Source: an uncultured Bacilli bacterium
GTDB taxonomy: Bacteria > Bacillota_I > Bacilli_A > RF39 > UBA660
Direction of reading: 5' to 3'
Assembly (NCBI GenBank): GCA_944372455.1
Contig: CALVZF010000012.1
Location: 1-36,885, forward strand
Length of the DNA stretch: 36,885 nt
Shown here: positions 34,033 through 36,885 of the stretch, in pieces
Numbering within the stretch: the first letter of the stretch is position 1
How the letters are laid out: each line of letters starts with the position of its first letter
Translations under genes and position numbers: made by a program
Notes under the pieces: generated by a model
The model's input: the letters and a program-made list of their open reading frames with translations, nothing else
The model's database searches: none
What the model was told of the DNA's origin: nothing

Positions 34033-35471
34033 TGAATTATGAAGTAACAATAGGACTTGAAGTCCACTGTGAAGTAAAAACAAAATCTAAAATGTTTTCG
34101 CCTGCTCCAAATAATTATAATGAAAATCCAAATGAAAATATCTCAGAGATAGATTTAGGTTTCCCAGGAATTTTACCAATTGCTAATATGGAAGCAGTAA
34201 GAAAATCAATTTTAATGGCTATGGCTTTAAATTGTAAATTACCTGAAAAAATGTTTTTTGATAGAAAAAATTATTACTATCCAGATTTACCTAAAGGATA
34301 TCAAATAACCCAAAATACTAAACCAGTGGGGATTAACGGATATATTGATGTATATGTAGCAGATAAAGTAAAAAGAATTAATATTCACGATATTCATTTA
34401 GAAGAAGATACTGCAAGTTTAGATCATTATGACACTTATTCTTTAATAGATTACAATAGAGCAGGTGTTCCACTATTAGAAACAGTTACAGAACCATGCA
34501 TTCATAGTTCAGAAGAAGCTTTAGCATTCTTGGATTCTTTAAGAAGAATATTTTTATATACTAATATTAGTGAAGCAAGAACTGATAGAGGTCAAATGAG
34601 ATGTGATGTTAATATTTCACTTGCTAAAAAGGGAAGTAAAACACTTGGTACAAAAGTAGAAATGAAAAATATAAATTCTTTTAGTAATGTTAAAGATGCA
34701 ATTGAGTATGAAATTAAAAGACAAAGTGAGTTACTTGATAGTGGAGAAAAAATAGTAATGGAAACTAGAAGATATGATGATACTACAGGAAAAACATATA
34801 GGATGCGTGAGAAGGTAGAAAATTTAGATTATAAATACTATATAGAACCAAATATCCCTCCATTTAAAATTACTGAAAAATTAATTAATGAAATTAAAGA
34901 AGAATTACCAATGTTACAATTTGAAAGAATTAACAAATACATAAATGAATATGAATTATCTTTATATGATGCTACTATTTTAACTAAAAATATTGAAACT
35001 GCTTTATATTTTGAAGAAGTAATTAAAAAAGGTGTAGAACCAAAAATTGCTGCAAATTGGATTAATACTAGAATACTAGGTTATATTAATAAAGAAGAAA
35101 TAAATATAAATGATTGTACTTTTAAAACTGATGATTTAGTTGAATTAATAGGATATATAAATAAAAATGTTATCTCTACTAAACAAGCTAAAGATATATT
35201 TTATAAATGTTTAGAAGAAAATAAAAAGCCTTCAATAATTATTAAAGAAAATAATATGGAACAAATTACAGATACAAACGCTATTTTAAGTGTTATTAAA
35301 GAAGTAATTAATGAAAATCTAGATTTAGCAAAAAGCTATAACCCAGAACGTGGTAGAACAGTTGACTTTTTTGTAGGTCAAGTAATGAAAAAAACTAAAG
35401 GGAAAGCCAATCCTAAGAGCGCTATGGATTTAATTAAAGAAGAATTATTAAAGTTAATTCAAAAAAATTAA
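34032..35471 (+). CDS. gatB: Asp/Glu-tRNA(Asn/Gln) amidotransferase subunit B
   Basis: Kinase/amidotransferase subunit that activates the acyl-tRNA and uses ammonia from GatA. Conserved blocks: YEVTIGLEVHCEVKTKSKMFSP at the N-terminus, GFPGILPIAN, FDRKNYYYPDLPKGYQITQ, RAGVPLLETVTEP, EARTDRGQMRCDVNIS and VEMKNINSFSNV; the C-terminal YqeY/GatB domain ends at residue 479. Since asnS is in the same operon, the complex probably makes Gln-tRNA(Gln) in this organism. No clear terminator is seen after it. Confidence 0.96.
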   Translation: MNYEVTIGLEVHCEVKTKSKMFSPAPNNYNENPNENISEIDLGFPGILPIANMEAVRKSILMAMALNCKLPEKMFFDRKNYYYPDLPKGYQITQNTKPVGINGYIDVYVADKVKRINIHDIHLEEDTASLDHYDTYSLIDYNRAGVPLLETVTEPCIHSSEEALAFLDSLRRIFLYTNISEARTDRGQMRCDVNISLAKKGSKTLGTKVEMKNINSFSNVKDAIEYEIKRQSELLDSGEKIVMETRRYDDTTGKTYRMREKVENLDYKYYIEPNIPPFKITEKLINEIKEELPMLQFERINKYINEYELSLYDATILTKNIETALYFEEVIKKGVEPKIAANWINTRILGYINKEEININDCTFKTDDLVELIGYINKNVISTKQAKDIFYKCLEENKKPSIIIKENNMEQITDTNAILSVIKEVINENLDLAKSYNPERGRTVDFFVGQVMKKTKGKANPKSAMDLIKEELLKLIQKN

Positions 35472-35525
35472 AAAATGTATAAAATTTCAAATTTCTTCTC
35501 ATATTAGTATTGAGGAGGAATTTTT

Positions 35526-36080
35526 ATGGTAAACTTGAAAAAATTGACATTTATATTTTTAGGCTTCTTATTATTATTTTCAACTGGCTGTGATAAAGTA
35601 AGTAATACTCCAACTAAAAGAGTAGAAGAACTCTTAAATAAGTATCAAACAGTAGATGATGATGTATTAGATGATTTAAATGATGTAGTTGATGATGAAA
35701 ATGATTTAACAAATGATCAAAGAGAAAGATACAAACAAGTTTTAAAAAACCAATATAGTAATTTAACTTATCAAATTAAAGAAGAAAAAGTAGATGGAGA
35801 TAATGCTACTGTAGAAGTAGAAATAGAAGTATATGATCTTGCTAAAATAAATAATGATGTAGATGAATACATGAATAATAATAGGAGTGAATTTACTGAT
35901 AATGATGGAAATATTTTGAAAGAAAAATATACAGATTATAAACTAGATAAATTAGAAAAAGCCAAAGATAGAGTTAAATATACTTTAAATTTAACTTTAA
36001 CAAAAGATGATCAAGAATGGAAAGTAGATAATTTAACAGAAACTGAAAGACAAAAAATTCATGGTATATACAATAAATAG
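35526..36080 (+). CDS. Lipoprotein of unknown function
   Basis: 184-residue protein with a lipoprotein signal: NLKKLTFIFLGFLLLFSTGC, the Cys at residue 22 being the lipidation site (STGC lipobox). The mature part is acidic at first (VDDDVLDDLNDVVDDENDL) and then beta-rich (LTYQIKEEKVDGDNATVEVEIEVYDL), with a KDDQEWKVDNLTETERQKIHGIY ending like DUF4878/DUF5105-type NTF2-fold lipoproteins; this is a likeness, not proven. The ATG lies behind a strong GAGGAGG. Ends in a terminator. Confidence 0.8.
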   Translation: MVNLKKLTFIFLGFLLLFSTGCDKVSNTPTKRVEELLNKYQTVDDDVLDDLNDVVDDENDLTNDQRERYKQVLKNQYSNLTYQIKEEKVDGDNATVEVEIEVYDLAKINNDVDEYMNNNRSEFTDNDGNILKEKYTDYKLDKLEKAKDRVKYTLNLTLTKDDQEWKVDNLTETERQKIHGIYNK

Positions 36081-36103
36081 AACATTCAAAGTTCTATTTT
36101 TTT
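36075..36103 (+). terminator. Terminator of the first lipoprotein gene
   Basis: AAATAGAAC (36075-36083) pairs with GTTCTATTT (36091-36099), loop of seven, then TTTT. The TAG stop is inside the 5' arm. Confidence 0.83.
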
Positions 36104-36105
36104 GA

Positions 36106-36134
36106 TTTACAAAGTATTATTATTATGATATTCT
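36106..36134 (+). promoter_or_regulatory. Promoter of the second lipoprotein gene
   Basis: TTTACA (36106-36111), 17-base spacer and TATTCT (36129-36134), right after the preceding terminator. Confidence 0.7.
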
Positions 36135-36153
36135 AATAGTGGAAGGTGAGAGT

Positions 36154-36636
36154 ATGAGAAAAGAAATTAAAACTGCCTGCTTAATTACATTATTAGCATT
36201 TGGAGTTACTGGTTGTACAAAAGATGAAACTCTAAAAAAAATTACTTGCACATTAGAAAACAAAAATGTGGTAAGTAATTATACATTAAATTCTACTTAC
36301 AATATTAATTATGTAGGTAAAACTGTTAAAAGTGTAGAAACAGTTGAAAAAGTAACTTCTACTGATGAAAATATAATTAAAACGTTTGAAAGTACATTTA
36401 ATGATACTTATTCTAAATTAGATAAAGAGTATGGTGGATATGTATTTGAAGTAAAAACAGAAAATGATTCAGTTACAAGTACTGTATCTATTGATTATTC
36501 AAAAATGGATTTAGACAAATTAGTTAAAGATCAACCAAGTCTGAAAGATTCAATGAATGAAGATAATGAGTTATTAGTTTCAAGATTACAAGAATCTTAC
36601 GAAGCAATGGGAGCTACTTGTAGTGAGTCAAAATAA
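36154..36636 (+). CDS. Lipoprotein, possibly YehR/DUF1307-like
   Basis: The start at 36154 lies after AAGGTGAG; an in-frame start at 36139 lies upstream of that site and is rejected. The 160-residue protein has a signal peptide with KTACLITLLAFGVTGC, the Cys (about residue 21) being the lipidation site. The mature part is KDETLKKITCTLENKNVV, then beta-strand-like segments, and ends in SRLQESYEAMGATCSESK, which recalls the DUF1307/YehR lipoproteins with their ATC ending. Function unknown. Not homologous in any obvious way to the lipoprotein before it, but both are outer-face proteins with their own terminators. Confidence 0.78.
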   Translation: MRKEIKTACLITLLAFGVTGCTKDETLKKITCTLENKNVVSNYTLNSTYNINYVGKTVKSVETVEKVTSTDENIIKTFESTFNDTYSKLDKEYGGYVFEVKTENDSVTSTVSIDYSKMDLDKLVKDQPSLKDSMNEDNELLVSRLQESYEAMGATCSESK

Positions 36637-36660
36637 TTGCTATTATTACAAATAGTTTAA

Positions 36661-36690
36661 ACAGTCCAAAATTTTTGGATTGTTTTTTTT
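36661..36690 (+). terminator. Terminator of the second lipoprotein gene
   Basis: ACAGTCCAAA (36661-36670) pairs with TTTGGATTGT (36674-36683) with one G-T pair, loop of three, followed by seven Ts. Confidence 0.85.
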
Positions 36691-36750
36691 ATTTTGGTAT
36701 GATAATATAAATAATAGGGATGTATACTGATAGTTAAGTATAAAATATAA

Positions 36751-36766
36751 AGTGTTGGAAAACACT
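36751..36766 (+). other. Small hairpin with GGAA tetraloop upstream of the G-tract promoter
   Basis: AGTGTT (36751-36756) pairs with AACACT (36761-36766) with loop GGAA. No T-run follows, so it is not a terminator. It sits 36 bases before the -35 of the downstream promoter; it could be a regulator site or part of a longer leader from an upstream -10 near 36701. No function can be stated. Confidence 0.4.
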
Positions 36767-36801
36767 AAAATGTAAAGTAACCTTCTGTTGATAGAAAAAT
36801 A

Positions 36802-36830
36802 TTGACCGGGGGGGGGTAATATGATATCTT
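36802..36830 (+). promoter_or_regulatory. Probable phase-variable promoter with nine-G spacer tract
   Basis: TTGACC (36802-36807) is followed by nine Gs (36808-36816), then TAATATGA and TATCTT (36825-36830) with a TG one base upstream (extended -10). The spacer is exactly 17 bases with nine Gs. A homopolymer in a promoter spacer changes length by slippage and switches promoter strength. It is by far the longest G-run in this AT-rich window. Confidence 0.72.
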
Positions 36831-36867
36831 AAATATGTAAAATGTTGATAATGAAAGGAAGTATATT

Positions 36868-36885
36868 ATGGAAGAAGAAAAAAAT
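36868..36885 (+). CDS. Start of a gene running off the window
   Basis: ATG followed by GAA/AAA codons gives MEEEKN, with AAAGGAAG ten bases upstream. Only six codons are inside the window, so nothing can be said of the product except that it lies about 30 bases behind the G-tract promoter. Confidence 0.55.

Overview
The window is a very AT-rich stretch of a Gram-positive, low-GC bacterium (Bacillota). Several things support this: two T-box riboswitches, Shine-Dalgarno sequences of the AAGGAGGTGAT type, a primary sigma factor next to dnaG, Gat amidotransferase genes, and the sporulation pair spoIIGA-sigE. TGA is used as a stop (end of the gene at 6812-7912), so this is not the Mollicutes code. 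The lineage is or was a spore former, most likely an anaerobe (acyl-CoA dehydratase activase-type iron-sulfur proteins) of the gut-type low-GC Bacillota; I cannot place it more precisely from sequence alone.

Layout. 1-876 is the 3' part of a collagen-like, probably spore- or cell-surface protein. 978-4370 holds yigZ (minus strand), pgsA and a large zinc-ribbon membrane protein. 4420-8831 is one tight run: spoIIGA, pro-sigma-E, and three split acyl-CoA dehydratase activase/DUF2229-type proteins, closed by a 13-bp terminator hairpin. 8949-11745 has an orphan gene, then a threonine T-box controlling a 74-codon gene and a thrS that lacks the TGS domain. 11891-18628 has a FAD/Rieske oxidoreductase, fmt, a membrane protein, polA and a glucosaminidase-like wall protein. 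18700-22748 is proS, a P-loop nucleotide kinase and a short alaS without the C-Ala domain. 22791-28645 has a DUF6512 membrane protein (minus strand), uvsE, a possible papain-fold protein, and the dnaG-rpoD-trmK macromolecular-synthesis cluster. 28797-30573 has an Rpn/PD-(D/E)XK protein, tRNA-Asn(GUU) and an unknown gene. 30578-35471 is a promoter, asparagine T-box, asnS and gatCAB. 35526-36636 holds two lipoproteins. The window ends at the first codons of another gene.

Most genes are housekeeping: aminoacyl-tRNA supply (thrS, proS, alaS, asnS, gatCAB, fmt, tRNA-Asn, trmK), replication and repair (polA, dnaG, uvsE) and transcription (rpoD). The points most worth a second look are: a nine-G homopolymer exactly inside the 17-bp spacer of the promoter of the last gene (a probable phase-variable switch); the reductase-activase trio sitting behind sigE; two genes, the Rieske oxidoreductase and uvsE, sharing a leader, one copy of which resembles a forespore promoter; and the unusual domain losses in thrS and alaS.
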